This document shows, one piece after another, positions 1 through 8,500 of a stretch of DNA of 47,505 nucleotides. Each line of letters starts with the position of its first letter. Positions within the stretch are counted from its first letter, which is position 1. The notes beneath the pieces are model-generated. The model made no database searches. It was not told the origin of the DNA and saw only the letters and a list, made by a program, of their open reading frames with translations. Source of the DNA: JAFGCY01 sp964609245 (GTDB lineage: Bacteria > 4484-113 > JAFGCY01); contig CAZSSB010000022.1 in the NCBI GenBank assembly GCA_964609245.1, forward strand, positions 1 through 47,505, read 5' to 3'. The translations under genes were made by a program, and so were the position numbers.

Positions 1-1149
1 GTCAGCGCCCCGCCGATCCCCGCGGTCGCCCAGGGCTCGCTGAACATCGCGGGAGCGGTGCCCTATACCGTGACCTTCGGCGTCAACGACACCTTCACCA
101 TCGACCTGGGGCCGGGCGCCAGCCTCGACGGCACCAACCCCGATCCGGTGACGATCGTCCTCAACCCCGGCGTCTATGCCACCACCACCGACGTGCTCAA
201 CGAAATCAACTTCCAGATCAACAACTCGGCGGTGCTGAAGAACGCGGTGACGGCCCAGCTGCGCACGGTGGGCCCCCAGCAGTTCATCGATATCGTGACC
301 TTCAACGAGTCCAGCCGCGTGCAGGCCAGCGACCTGGTGGTCTCCAACGTCAGCGTCAACACGCCGCTCAGGCTGGGCGTCGGTCCGCTGACCACCATCC
401 CCGGCGGCGGCACGGCGGCGGGCCAGGGACTGGTGGAAGAGCCCCACAACCTGATCGACACCATGGTCCAGGTGCGCGACGAGCTGTTCGGCTACGCCGC
501 GCGTCAGAGCCGGCTGACGGATCTGACCGACGTGGACGGCAACAGCCTGGGGCTGTTTCCGGGCTACACTGTCCGCGTCAGCTCCGACGGCAGCTTCCTG
601 GAGTTCACGGTGCAGCGCTTCACCACTATGCAGGACCTGGCCGACAAGATCGAGGAGAAGCTGGGCTTCCAGCTGGAAGTCGACGTGCTGCGGGACGGCA
701 CCATCCGCGTCTTCAACCCGACGACCGGAGTGATCAACGATGTCTCGGTTGAGGCCTTCGACCTTGATGGCGGCCACATCACGGCCTTCGAGGACAAGTT
801 CGCCTCGATCAGCGGCCGGCTGTCCTACCGCAGCGAGCTGACCAGCGAGACGGCCTACGAGGACGAGCGCTTCCACAACATGACGGAGCGGATCGGCGAT
901 ATGGACGACGCGCTGGAGGGCATCCTCTCGACGCTGGCGATGATCGGCAGCCGCAGCAAACGGCTGGAGCTGACGCTGAGCCAGAACGAGACGGTCAGCG
1001 TCAACCTGCTGGACCTGCAGAGCCAGAACGACTACGTCGACATGGCCGAAACGCTGATCAAGCTGCAGGAGGCCCAGAACGTGCTCAACTCGGCGCTGGG
1101 CGCCGGCGCGCGCGTCCTGCCGCCCAGCTTGTTCGATTTCCTGAGCTAG
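1..1149 (+). CDS. flgL: Flagellar hook-associated protein 3 (FlgL), C-terminal part; 5' end outside window
   Basis: The frame is open from base 1, so the GTG at 58 is not the real start and the N terminus lies upstream. The last ~90 residues are flagellin-like: an amphipathic helix with GSRSKRLELTL, then DYVDMAETLIKLQEAQNVLNSAL, which is best read in pieces (DMAETLIKLQEAQ, NVLNSAL), and the ending SLFDFLS, typical of FlgL, which joins hook to filament. The early part is beta-rich and resembles flagellin_IN segments. Oddly, a helical stretch beginning LIDTMVQVRDEL, which normally runs straight into the C-terminal helices, is followed by ~120 residues of beta-rich sequence before the helix DDALEGILSTLAMIG. 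This suggests an inserted domain. FlgK is the alternative, but the ending favours FlgL. Confidence 0.85.
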   Translation, partial: VSAPPIPAVAQGSLNIAGAVPYTVTFGVNDTFTIDLGPGASLDGTNPDPVTIVLNPGVYATTTDVLNEINFQINNSAVLKNAVTAQLRTVGPQQFIDIVTFNESSRVQASDLVVSNVSVNTPLRLGVGPLTTIPGGGTAAGQGLVEEPHNLIDTMVQVRDELFGYAARQSRLTDLTDVDGNSLGLFPGYTVRVSSDGSFLEFTVQRFTTMQDLADKIEEKLGFQLEVDVLRDGTIRVFNPTTGVINDVSVEAFDLDGGHITAFEDKFASISGRLSYRSELTSETAYEDERFHNMTERIGDMDDALEGILSTLAMIGSRSKRLELTLSQNETVSVNLLDLQSQNDYVDMAETLIKLQEAQNVLNSALGAGARVLPPSLFDFLS

Positions 1150-1470
1150 GCGGGTGGTACACCGCGGGCGGTTTCGATCTGGCCGGTGTCCTGATCCTGG
1201 AAGCTGAAGTACGGCTCGCCGCCGCTGAGCAGGATTTCCACCTCGGTACCGCAGTCCGCCACCCCGGGCACCGTGATCCGTTCGGCGGCCCAGCCCGTGG
1301 AGTACAGGGCGAAGTAGTACGAACCCTGGCCGTAGTAGACCACGACTGCCTCGTCGCCTTCGGCGCCAATTGGGGCACTGCAGCCGCAGTTTCGCTAGCC
1401 ACGTATTCGAGACGGCTGTCCCCTCCAGGTCGTAGTACCAGCTAAGCGGCGGTATACTCCTTGGTGTACT
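1146..1470 (-). pseudogene. Possible remnant of a secreted-protein gene
   Basis: This 344-bp space between flgL and the next gene holds no intact gene. On the minus strand, 1343 to 1146 reads as a protein-like, non-repetitive tail containing YYGQGSYYFALYSTGW and GGEPYFSFQDQDTGQ. Upstream of it the same frame meets a TAG after a CGCSAPIGAEGDE stretch, while a different frame further upstream reads SWYYDLEGTAVSNT. Together they look like the end of one gene broken by a frameshift. No homologue in the window was recognised. A TATACT hexamer at 1453-1458 could be the -10 of the plus-strand gene at 1494, but no good -35 precedes it. Confidence 0.25.
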
Positions 1471-1493
1471 GAGTATCGCACCGGGGGGTAGCG

Positions 1494-3923
1494 ATGAGGA
1501 AAGCAGCGATCATTCTGGTGGCAGTTCTGCTGGTCATGACTGCTGGCTGTGGCAGCAAGAGTCAGGTTTCAGCCGTATCGGTCAGCGGCAATGAGTATGC
1601 GCTGTCAGCGCAGGCGCAGATTAAGCCACAGCTGAGGTCCGAGCTGGCGGCTGAGCTGGAGCGGGTGCTGAGGCTCTATCCACCGCGGCAGGTGAGCGCC
1701 CCGCCGAGCAGCAGCGCCTCGGCGACGGTGCTGAGCTGGGACGAGGAAGCGGGAAGCTTCCAGTGGCGGTACTACAGCGCCGGCGACTACGACCAGAACG
1801 GCGAGGTGGGGGTCAGCGACCTGACGCCGCTGGGGGTGCACTTCGGCAAGCAGAGCGCGGGCGGGCCGTTCGACCAGGCTACCGTGGAGTCCGTGGTTGA
1901 CGGCGACCAAAACGGCCAGATCGGCATCAGCGATATCACGCCGATCGGTCAGAATTTCGGCCTCGTTTGCGAGGGCTACCGGCTGTACTACAGCAATGCT
2001 GAATCAGACGTGCCGGGCGAAGCGGCTGAGCCCAACGGGCCTGGTGCGGAACTGGTTGCCGAAGTTATCTTCAGCGATGCGACGGGCGCAGCCAGCGAGC
2101 GCAAGCAGTTCAGCCACACTCCAGCCGAGACGCCATTCGAGGGCTACTACTGGGTGCGGCCCCATGACGATGAGCAGCTGGGCACGCCGAGCAACGCCTG
2201 GCTGCTGGGCGCCGCCAACCAGCCACCTATCGCCGTGCTGCGCGGCGAGCCCTCGGAAGGTCTGTTTCCGCTGACCGTTGACTTCCAGGCGTTCTCCAGC
2301 ATCGATATCGACGGGACGATCGTGAACTACGAGTGGGACTTCGACGGCCCGATCGGCGGGGAGCAGTGGCTGGATAGCGGAGCCCAGGGCTTCGTCGAGC
2401 ACACCTACGAGGATGCGGGCGACTACCTGCCGACGGTGCGCGTGACGGACGATGACGGCGCGACGGACGTGGACATCCTGCCGGTCAAGGTGCGCGCGCC
2501 GCTGCCGCCGACGGCGATGGTGGAGGTCGATCCCGCGAGCGGCGCGGTGCCGCTGGAGGTTGTCTACGACGCCAGCGGCAGTTTCGACACCGACGGGCCG
2601 GTGGCGCGCTACGAGTGGGACTTCGACGGCGACGGCGAGTTCGAGCATGACAGCGGGCTGGAGCCGACGGCGCCGTTCATCTACTGGGCGCCGGGTTCCT
2701 ACGACACCGCGGTCCAGGTCACCGATATCGACGGTCTCACCGATGTCGCCTCCGTCAGCATCGCGGCTGAAGCCGGAGCGCAGTGGTACATCTCGACGGT
2801 GCTGGAATCAACCCACAATGAACTCGAGAACACCGGGGGAAGCCTGGGCGGTGGCCAGCTGGCCGAAGTCGATGGCCGGCCGGCCATGACTATGAGCATC
2901 GGGTTGCCAGACGATTCGGACTTCCCCGAAGACATCGGCGGCGACGCGAAGCTGGTGTTTATCCTCGCGGTGTTCTGGCACGGGAAGGACTGGTACGCCC
3001 CGGTGGTGATCGATCCCGGGGGTATTCCGGGAGTGGATTACAGCCCCGGGACGTCTCGGCTGGCCCTGATCGACCATCGGCCGGCGGTGCTCTACGGGTG
3101 GCGACTGCACATTCCGGGAGATCCCGCGGAGCTTGACGAGGGCGTGAAATTCGTAAGGGCCGCCGATTACGCTGGTAGCGCCTGGTACGAGCCGCTGGCA
3201 GTGCAGGAGGATGACAACAGCATCATCTCCCAACTGATGTTCATCGACGGGTGCCCGGCGTTCTTCAGCAGGCGCACACTCTACCCCGCCGCGGACGCCG
3301 CCGGAGCGTCCTGGCCGTACGCATACGAACTGCCCGACTACGGAAACTCATGGCCAGGGGCATTCGAGCTGGTCCAGGGCAACCCGGCCTTCGCCCAGAG
3401 GTATCCCGTGGGTGAGAGCCTGTTCTATACGCGGGCGCTCAACGCCGAGGGCAGCGCCTGGCCGGAGATTCCGACCGTAGTGTTGGAGAAGGACGTGGAC
3501 GACCCCGAGCTGGTCATCGCGGCGGGCCACCCCGCCATCGCCTTTTACGACTCGCTGCTCCGGCGCATTATGTACACAAGGGCGCTTGACTCGGCCGGCG
3601 CGGAATGGGAGAGCCCGCGTACCGTTGCCGCCTGGACGGCGGGGCAGCAGTCCATGACGCTGGTGGACGGCCGGCCGGCGATCCTCTATGTCGACGAGTT
3701 TACCGATGAGACGCTGTTCATCGCGGCCAACGATGCGGAAGGAACCTCCTGGGGCCTGCCGATGGTCATTGATGTAGTCGACACGGATGGACCGGTGAGC
3801 AACCCCTCCACCGGTTCCAGGTTGGTCACGATTGGCGGGCATCCAGCCTTCACCTACACATACGCCACCTACCCGGAACCTCAAGTTAACGACTACCACA
3901 CGCGTTATGTGGTCTACTACTGA
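1494..3923 (+). CDS. Large PKD-domain lipoprotein with paired dockerin-like calcium loops
   Basis: 809 aa. The signal peptide ends in a lipobox (VMTAGC, Cys19), so it is a predicted lipoprotein on the cell surface or in the periplasm. Residues ~98-156 carry two EF-hand/dockerin-like loops, DQNGEVGVSDLTPLG and DQNGQIGISDITPIG. Two PKD domains follow, ~244-333 and ~335-425, each with the WDFDG core strand. From ~430 to the end are several ~60-residue units built on G-x-PA (GRPAM, HRPAV, GCPAF, GNPAF, GHPAI, GRPAI, GHPAF), which suggests a beta-propeller. The ATG follows a G-rich GGGGGG site. The N-terminal module recurs in the lipoprotein at 34269-36815. No enzymatic motif is seen; an adhesion or surface-binding role is inference. 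Confidence 0.85.
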   Translation: MRKAAIILVAVLLVMTAGCGSKSQVSAVSVSGNEYALSAQAQIKPQLRSELAAELERVLRLYPPRQVSAPPSSSASATVLSWDEEAGSFQWRYYSAGDYDQNGEVGVSDLTPLGVHFGKQSAGGPFDQATVESVVDGDQNGQIGISDITPIGQNFGLVCEGYRLYYSNAESDVPGEAAEPNGPGAELVAEVIFSDATGAASERKQFSHTPAETPFEGYYWVRPHDDEQLGTPSNAWLLGAANQPPIAVLRGEPSEGLFPLTVDFQAFSSIDIDGTIVNYEWDFDGPIGGEQWLDSGAQGFVEHTYEDAGDYLPTVRVTDDDGATDVDILPVKVRAPLPPTAMVEVDPASGAVPLEVVYDASGSFDTDGPVARYEWDFDGDGEFEHDSGLEPTAPFIYWAPGSYDTAVQVTDIDGLTDVASVSIAAEAGAQWYISTVLESTHNELENTGGSLGGGQLAEVDGRPAMTMSIGLPDDSDFPEDIGGDAKLVFILAVFWHGKDWYAPVVIDPGGIPGVDYSPGTSRLALIDHRPAVLYGWRLHIPGDPAELDEGVKFVRAADYAGSAWYEPLAVQEDDNSIISQLMFIDGCPAFFSRRTLYPAADAAGASWPYAYELPDYGNSWPGAFELVQGNPAFAQRYPVGESLFYTRALNAEGSAWPEIPTVVLEKDVDDPELVIAAGHPAIAFYDSLLRRIMYTRALDSAGAEWESPRTVAAWTAGQQSMTLVDGRPAILYVDEFTDETLFIAANDAEGTSWGLPMVIDVVDTDGPVSNPSTGSRLVTIGGHPAFTYTYATYPEPQVNDYHTRYVVYY

Positions 3924-4286
3924 GCTGTGCACATGCGACCGGAATGCAGCATTTCAAAGCAGCGCTCGAAGCCTGTTGAGCAGCCCAGCTCTGTACCGCC
4001 AGCCACACCAAAGGGCTGAGCTGAAGTGTCCCGCCCATAGTCGATTCGGCAGCGTCAGATAACGATGTCATATAGTCCGCATACGCGGGCAGTAGCCAAC
4101 GGCGGCTTGCCGTCTCTTTTCACCCAGGGCTTCAGGATGATGATCCGGGCAGCCGGATGCTGTTGAGGTACTCGGAATGCCGCTAGCGCTGCATTAGCAT
4201 CTTTGATGTGAACAAGCGACATGAACCTCCCGCCGTACGTCCGGCGGCGGTCCTCTTACCATGCTTAGCTAACGACTGCTTTGAGA
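3924..4286. other. 363-bp intergenic region with two small inverted repeats
   Basis: It lies between the stops of two convergent genes. Short open frames on both strands have no protein-like character. It contains a hairpin with a T-rich tail at 4099-4120 (separate entry) and a perfect 6-bp inverted repeat CCGCCG/CGGCGG with a 6-nt spacer at 4230-4247, 40 bp past the stop of the minus-strand gene. The second lacks a T tract on either strand. Confidence 0.5.
4099..4120 (+). terminator. Possible intrinsic terminator
   Basis: ACGGC (4099-4103) pairs with GCCGT (4109-4113) around a 5-nt loop and is followed by CTCTTTT. It is about 175 bp past the stop of the PKD lipoprotein gene. The stem is short, so this is a weak call. 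Confidence 0.35.
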
Positions 4287-5198
4287 CTAGTACGCATACC
4301 AGGTGTCTGCACCGGTACATATAACGTGTCGCAGGTCTCCCGCCGCGGTCAGTGTGTTATTCCCACTCACTGCGGCGTCGCTGTAGTTCCGGATGTTCAG
4401 CGTTCCACTGGTATGGCCCTCGAGGCCGATGAGGAATACTCTGCCAGCGTCGCCAGCTGCAGTGCTTGGCATGTCCACATACAGATTAGCAGTGTCAACG
4501 TCTGTATAGGCGATGTAATAATCTGTGCCCAACACTTGGTAGTCCACATCGTCTTTCTCAACTCTATTGGCTCTGAAGCCCCCGTCGAGGTAAACCACGT
4601 CCCCATCAAGCACGATGTCGTCGGTCGCGGTCACCGTCAGATCGTCAGTGTTGTTGTCGTATGCGATCTGACCCGCCTCGGGCACGTTCCCGTCGCCCAG
4701 CCACAGGCCAGTCTCGCCGGTGTCGCCGGCGAGCATACCGAGATAGCTGCTGTTCGCCGACGCCCCATTGTTCTGCATCATCCAGTAGGTGTTACTCGGC
4801 ACGATGAGACCTGCGCCACTCTCGTAGATATGCACTCGGGCCTTTGGATCGCTTGTTCCGATCCCGACATAGTCATCGGCTCCATCAACAAAGAGCATAT
4901 TGGCGTTGCCATCGCTCTCAACGCGGAAATCAACTTCGCTGCTCTGCTCGTTGAACACGGCGTTGCCTTCGGCATCCAGGAAGATGTCGGCCGTAGCCTC
5001 CGTCGTGCCGCCGATGACGACGTTCTCATTGTCAGTCGGGTATAGGTCGCCGTTGCTGTCCGTCCACGGTGACAACTGAGCCCATGCAACCCCGCTGTCG
5101 AGCGCGTTGTTGAACACCACGACGCCGCCGATGATCAACAGCACCGCCAGCGTGACGGCCAGTGCTGATACGAATGACGCTGCGTTTCGTGTATACAT
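4287..5198 (-). CDS. Membrane-anchored tail-fibre/adhesin-like protein
   Basis: 303 aa from the ATG at 5198, chosen because AGGAGG lies ~8 nt upstream; an upstream in-frame extension to 5309 is Arg-rich and lacks a ribosome site. Residues ~8-30 form one transmembrane anchor (VTLAVLLIIGGVVVF). The rest is beta-rich with motifs common in trimeric phage tail fibres and bacterial surface fibres: VVIGGTTEATADIFLDAEGN, then FRVESDGNANMLFVDG, then DYVGIGTSDPKARVHIYE. The usual C-terminal peptidase S74 chaperone is absent; the protein ends in ICTGADTWYAY. No other phage genes are nearby, so it is probably a cell-surface fibre rather than prophage. Function is unproven. Confidence 0.7.
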   Translation of the reverse strand: MYTRNAASFVSALAVTLAVLLIIGGVVVFNNALDSGVAWAQLSPWTDSNGDLYPTDNENVVIGGTTEATADIFLDAEGNAVFNEQSSEVDFRVESDGNANMLFVDGADDYVGIGTSDPKARVHIYESGAGLIVPSNTYWMMQNNGASANSSYLGMLAGDTGETGLWLGDGNVPEAGQIAYDNNTDDLTVTATDDIVLDGDVVYLDGGFRANRVEKDDVDYQVLGTDYYIAYTDVDTANLYVDMPSTAAGDAGRVFLIGLEGHTSGTLNIRNYSDAAVSGNNTLTAAGDLRHVICTGADTWYAY

Positions 5199-5679
5199 GC
5201 CCTTCCTCCTGTCTGAGTGTTGCCCCAGCCCGGTTCCATGCCCGGTCCGCCTGGCCCCGAAGCAGTCCCGGGCCCAAGTAGATTGTCCTCGCCTGTGAGT
5301 ACATCGCAACTACGATATCAGTGCGGATGACACAATCGCCGCGCACATGCGATGGTGTCATCGTCAAATGCAGCAAAGCCGTGTGGACATACAACGGAAA
5401 TGTGTGTGCAACGGATTAGCGGTGCCAACCTCTCATCGCACGTAGCAGCCCAGGCAAGGGCTGGCGGGTTGCATCCGCGCATTCCATTGCAGGTCGCGAA
5501 CAGGATTCGCGGCTAGTGGGGCAGCCGCTATACTACTCGTCGGGGCATCCCACTGAAGGTCAAATCCCGCGCCCGCGCGGTACAGGCCGTATGGGGTGAT
5601 GAGGAAGGCAGCGGCTGCGGTCGCTCCCCGCTGAACTGACGAAACACATGCGCGGCTGGCGGCAGCCGAAGGAGAGATC
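5199..5679. other. 481-bp divergent intergenic region
   Basis: It separates two divergently transcribed genes and must hold both promoters. A TATACT hexamer at 5529-5534 points towards pepF but has no clear -35. A 6-bp inverted repeat CGCGAA/TTCGCG with a 5-nt loop lies at 5495-5511. Two imperfect direct repeats, GCATTCCATTGCAGGTC near 5478 and GCATCCCACTGAAGGTC near 5545, flank it. No supported gene was found. Confidence 0.45.
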
Positions 5680-7503
5680 ATGAGCGAGAAGCAAGGCGTA
5701 ACCTGGGACCTGAGCAGTTTCTTCCCGGAGTTCAACGGACCCGCGATGCTGGAGTTCAAGGAGCAGCTGAAGGCCGACGTGGCGGAGCTGCAGGCCAGAG
5801 CCGGCGCGCTGGGGCCGCTGTCGGCGGAGACCGCCGCCGACTGGGAGGCGATCATCCTCAAGGCCGAGGACGTCGAGGTGCGCCTCAGCCACATCTTCTC
5901 CTACGTGGGCTGCCTCGGCGCCGCCGACGCCCGGGAGGAGAAGTACAAGCAGGAGGAAGCCGGGCTGGCGCTGATCGCCGCCGAGTACAGCAAGTTCGAC
6001 GTCGAGATCCTGCGCGCCTTCAAGGACGTGCCGGACGACGTGTGGAACGCCTTCCTGGCGCGCGAGGCGCTGGCCGGAGCGGAGCACGCCCTGACCAAGA
6101 CGCGCGAGCGGGCGCTGCACACCGCCACCCCTGATCAGGAGCGGCTGGCCACGGACTTAAACGTCGACGGCCTGCACGCCTGGGGCCGGATGTACGACAC
6201 CATCACGGGCAAGCTTGAGTTCGACATGGTCTATCCCGACGGCCGCGAGGAGCGCACGCCGATCTCTCAGTGGCGCTCGCTGATGTCCAACGTCGACCGC
6301 GAGGTGGGCAAGGCGGCCTTTGAGTGCGGCAACCGGGCCTGGGAGGGGTTGCAGGATGCCTGCGCCGCCGCGCTGAACGCCATCTCCGGCACGCGGCTGA
6401 CCCTTAACAAGTACCGCGGCATCGACAGCTACCTCTACAACGCGCTGTTCCAGTCCAACATCAGCCGCCCCACGCTGGACGCGATGTACGAGGGCATCCA
6501 CGCCAACATCGAGACCGCGCGCGAGATCTTCCGCGCCAAGGCCGGCTTCATGGGCCGCAGCGGGATCTACTGGTTCGAGCGCGAGGCGCCGCTGCCCCTG
6601 GAAGACACCTCCACTTACACGTGGGAAGAGGGCACCGCGATGGTGTCGACGGCGTTCAAGACGGCCTACCCCGGCTTCGCCGATTACTACGACTCGTTCC
6701 TTGCCAAGCGTTGGCTGGAGTCCGAGGTGCGCCCCGGCAAACTGCCCGGCGCGTTCTGCACCGGCTCGCCGTTGACCCGCGAGCAGCGCGTCTACATGAC
6801 GTTCAACGGTACGCTCGGCGACGTCACCACGATGGCTCACGAGGTCGGTCACGCCTGGCACGGCCACCTGCTGAAGGACATGCGGCTGATGGCCCAGGAG
6901 TACCCGATGACGCTGGCCGAGACCGCCTCGATCTTCGGCGAGCACATCCTGGCCAGCGGCATCTACGGCGACGATTCGATCAGCGACTCGGCCAAGCTGC
7001 TGATGCTGGACGCCGATCTGTGCGGCGCGGCGACGCTGCTGCTGGACATCACGGTGCGCTTCGAGTTCGAGAAGGCTTTCCACGACGAGCGGATGAAGGG
7101 CGAGGTGTCGGTCTCGCGGCTCAAGGAGCTGATGGTCGAAACCCAGCAGCGCGTCTTCGGCGACGCGATGCTGGACGGCAGCGAGGATCCCATGTTCTGG
7201 GCGAGCAAGCTGCACTTCTACATCACGGGCGTGACGTTCTACAACTTCCCCTATACGTTCGGCTTCCTGCTGGCGCGGGCGCTCTATAACCTCTTCGAGC
7301 AGGAGGGAGCGTCGTTCCTGCCCCGCTACGAGGACTTCCTGCGCCTGACGGGCAGCGATACCGCCGAGGGCGTGGCCCAGCGCAGCATCGGCGCGGACCT
7401 GACCAAGCCGGACTTCTGGGTGAAGTCGATCTCAAGCCTCGAGCCGCACCTGGAGCACTACAAGCAGCTGCTGGCCAAGAACACAGCCGCAGCGGGCGGC
7501 TAG
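5680..7503 (+). CDS. pepF: Oligoendopeptidase F (M3 zinc metallopeptidase)
   Basis: 607 aa, the usual length for PepF. It is a soluble cytoplasmic zinc peptidase that cleaves short oligopeptides. The HExxH site is H387-EVG-H391 in TMAHEVGHAWHG, and the third zinc ligand is E414 in MTLAETASIFGEH. The N-terminal M3 helical domain (ALGPLSAETAADWEA onwards) and the late YNFPYTFGFLLARALY region fit the M3B family. The ATG is preceded by AAGGAGAG. The stop overlaps that of the convergent gene at 7500 through a shared CTAG. Confidence 0.95.
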   Translation: MSEKQGVTWDLSSFFPEFNGPAMLEFKEQLKADVAELQARAGALGPLSAETAADWEAIILKAEDVEVRLSHIFSYVGCLGAADAREEKYKQEEAGLALIAAEYSKFDVEILRAFKDVPDDVWNAFLAREALAGAEHALTKTRERALHTATPDQERLATDLNVDGLHAWGRMYDTITGKLEFDMVYPDGREERTPISQWRSLMSNVDREVGKAAFECGNRAWEGLQDACAAALNAISGTRLTLNKYRGIDSYLYNALFQSNISRPTLDAMYEGIHANIETAREIFRAKAGFMGRSGIYWFEREAPLPLEDTSTYTWEEGTAMVSTAFKTAYPGFADYYDSFLAKRWLESEVRPGKLPGAFCTGSPLTREQRVYMTFNGTLGDVTTMAHEVGHAWHGHLLKDMRLMAQEYPMTLAETASIFGEHILASGIYGDDSISDSAKLLMLDADLCGAATLLLDITVRFEFEKAFHDERMKGEVSVSRLKELMVETQQRVFGDAMLDGSEDPMFWASKLHFYITGVTFYNFPYTFGFLLARALYNLFEQEGASFLPRYEDFLRLTGSDTAEGVAQRSIGADLTKPDFWVKSISSLEPHLEHYKQLLAKNTAAAGG

Positions 7504-8483
7504 TCAGCTAGGCCGGCAAGCTCGTCGGGAGTAGGTTCGCGGACGGCGCGGAAGCCCTGGCTGCCCATCGCCAGGTCCTTGCGCATGCGATAGACGGCGC
7601 CGCTGTAGACGATTCGCCAGGCGCGATCGTCACCGGCCTCGGTCGCCGTCCACCAGTAGATCGTCTCGCTGTAGGGGATCCACAGGGGCGATTCCTTGTC
7701 GGGTCTGGTGTCATAGGTGGCGACGCCGCGCTCCGGGTCCCACACGCCGCCGCAGTTGACGCCGTGCCGCGCCATCGAGCGCACCGCCTCCTCGATGGTC
7801 GGCAGCCGCCAGACGTCCAGAGGAGTGTCGCTCAGCGTCTCTCCGTAGGGACCAAGATGGGCGCAGATGTCCCGTGCCTCGTCCCAGCTCACGGCGTGGT
7901 CCGCGTCGGTGACCCAGCCCGGTCCGGCCGGCGCCCAGACCAGCGCCACCCCGTTGCCCCGAACCAGCCGCGCGCCGCGGTCGCCGTCGTCGATGCGATG
8001 GGACACGCGCCAGAGCGGCTCGACCGCCAGGACCAGCACCAATAGCAGCGGGATGCCGGCGGCCAGCAGCCAGGCCAGCCACCGCGGCTCGGGCCGCCCC
8101 AGCCACCAGACGAAGCCGACCGCCACCACTGCCACTGTCACTGGCAGCCAGCTGAGCACTGCGGCCAGATCGATGTCGGGCCAGCGATTGGCGAAGATGA
8201 ACCAGCTGAACCACGCGCCCCCGGCGAAGAACAGCAGCGCGCCGAGTTTCGGCACGCGGATCGCGAGGATGGTGAGCAGCAGCACGGCCGCCATCGGCGT
8301 CAGATAGAGCAGGGCGTAGGTGACGCGGCCGCCGAGCGTCGGCTGCCACCAGCCTTCGTGGAATGCTTCGATGGTGCCCCAGAAGGCCCAGAGCGAGGCG
8401 ATCGCGATGCAGATGCCGGTGGCTACCCAACCGAGTATCAGCTGGCGTTTAGTCGCTGGCACCATCTGGCCCCAGTCTAGCAC
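7500..8483 (-). CDS. Membrane protein with C-terminal Lcl/DUF1566-like domain
   Basis: Up to 327 aa; the start is either GTG 8483 or ATG 8465. Five hydrophobic segments fill residues ~15-165. The soluble C-terminal half (~180-327) resembles Lcl/DUF1566 and formylglycine-enzyme-like folds: VSWDEARDICAHLG, VWRLPTIEEAVRSM, then IYWWTATEAGDDRAWRIVYS and ending MGSQGFRAVRE. Such domains occur in secreted or surface proteins of unknown role. It starts 17 bp after the stop of the DUF4097-like gene on the same strand and is probably co-transcribed with it. Confidence 0.75.
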   Translation of the reverse strand: MLDWGQMVPATKRQLILGWVATGICIAIASLWAFWGTIEAFHEGWWQPTLGGRVTYALLYLTPMAAVLLLTILAIRVPKLGALLFFAGGAWFSWFIFANRWPDIDLAAVLSWLPVTVAVVAVGFVWWLGRPEPRWLAWLLAAGIPLLLVLVLAVEPLWRVSHRIDDGDRGARLVRGNGVALVWAPAGPGWVTDADHAVSWDEARDICAHLGPYGETLSDTPLDVWRLPTIEEAVRSMARHGVNCGGVWDPERGVATYDTRPDKESPLWIPYSETIYWWTATEAGDDRAWRIVYSGAVYRMRKDLAMGSQGFRAVREPTPDELAGLAD

Positions 8484-8500
8484 GGCTGGCGGTCAAGCGC

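Noticed and set aside
4287..5198. Prophage tail gene
   Set aside because: No other phage genes, and the protein has its own membrane anchor.
5433..5894. 153-aa minus-strand frame before pepF
   Set aside because: It overlaps the start of pepF in antisense; its twice-occurring DLQW comes from an imperfect DNA repeat.
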